Positions 63,873-64,000 of a stretch of DNA of 64,000 nucleotides are shown here, piece by piece. The notes under the pieces were generated by a model, which was not told where the DNA came from, did not search any database, and worked only from the letters and a program-made list of their open reading frames with translations. The stretch comes from Streptomyces sp. A2-16 (lineage in GTDB: Bacteria > Actinomycetota > Actinomycetes > Streptomycetales > Streptomycetaceae): the NCBI RefSeq assembly GCF_018128905.1, contig NZ_CP063808.1, positions 6,262,001 to 6,326,000 of the forward strand. Direction: 5' to 3'. Each line of letters starts with the position of its first letter. The first letter of the stretch is position 1. A program made the translations under genes and the position numbers.

Positions 63873-64000
63873 GTGTCTCTTCGACCGCAACCCGACCGCG
63901 AGTTCGTCCTCACCCTGTCCTGCCCGGACCGCTCCGGCCTCGTCCACGCCGTGACCGGCTTCCTGGTCCGGCACTCCGGGAACATCCAGGAGAGCCAGCA
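63873..64000 (+). CDS. purU: Formyltetrahydrofolate deformylase (5' end only)
   Basis: The first 42 residues are visible from GTG 63873 with GGGAGGA upstream: MSLRPQPDREFVLTLSCPDR then SGLVHAVTGFLVRHSGNIQE. This is the N-terminal ACT domain of PurU, which releases formate from 10-formyltetrahydrofolate. The gene continues past the window end. Confidence 0.85.
   Translation, partial: MSLRPQPDREFVLTLSCPDRSGLVHAVTGFLVRHSGNIQESQ

Overview
The window is about 70% G+C, with GTG/TTG starts, many stop-start overlaps and Streptomyces-type families (XylA, ROK and LacI regulators, a group 1h/5 uptake hydrogenase operon, GlnA-like ligases). It reads as Streptomyces chromosome carrying mainly catabolic and energy-metabolism genes. 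No rRNA, tRNA, CRISPR array or intact mobile element was seen. The only transposon trace is an eroded IS5-like transposase fragment near 10.6-10.8 kb.

Layout. 1-1.6 kb: 3' end of a phytase-like esterase gene and a proline-rich membrane protein. 1.75-5.7 kb: xylose locus, xylA divergent from xylB plus a ROK regulator. 5.9-10.5 kb: acetamidase/formamidase, a secreted amidase, a GAF-domain regulator and an ExaC-type aldehyde dehydrogenase. 11.4-27.1 kb: one long minus-strand [NiFe]-hydrogenase operon. In transcription order it holds two small proteins, hypX, hhyS, hhyL, four accessory proteins, a maturation protease, a 34-aa membrane microprotein and hypA-B-F-C-D-E. Seven 4-nt stop-start overlaps bind it together. 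27.3-36.1 kb: metallophosphoesterase, a decayed KDPG-aldolase/SMP-30 locus, a secreted endonuclease/phosphatase-like protein, and an Hsp90-TPR pair.

36.4-50.5 kb holds the most interesting region: a probably coregulated catabolic island. It combines a glutamine-synthetase-like gamma-glutamyl ligase, two class-I glutamine amidotransferase-fold hydrolases, an aldehyde dehydrogenase, an amino-acid/amine permease, a TetR regulator, a homoprotocatechuate-type meta-cleavage set (extradiol dioxygenase, semialdehyde dehydrogenase, FAH-family protein), an acetoacetate-decarboxylase-like protein, and a complete P450/ferredoxin/ferredoxin-reductase chain. Four copies of a 16-bp palindromic site (consensus CGTTTGGCTTCAAACG) lie upstream of its main transcription units. 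I infer a gamma-glutamylation route that funnels an (aromatic) amine into a meta-cleavage pathway, with the P450 as the oxidative step. The substrate cannot be read from sequence.

50.5-61.2 kb: a LacI-controlled glycan-use locus (ABC importer, GH63-like glucosidase, 1214-aa secreted multidomain glycoside hydrolase) with three copies of a CGAACCGGTTCG operator, followed by a LacI-type protein that has lost its DNA-binding domain. 61.2-64 kb: TetR regulator and divergent FAD monooxygenase sharing a 35-bp near-palindrome, then the 5' end of purU.
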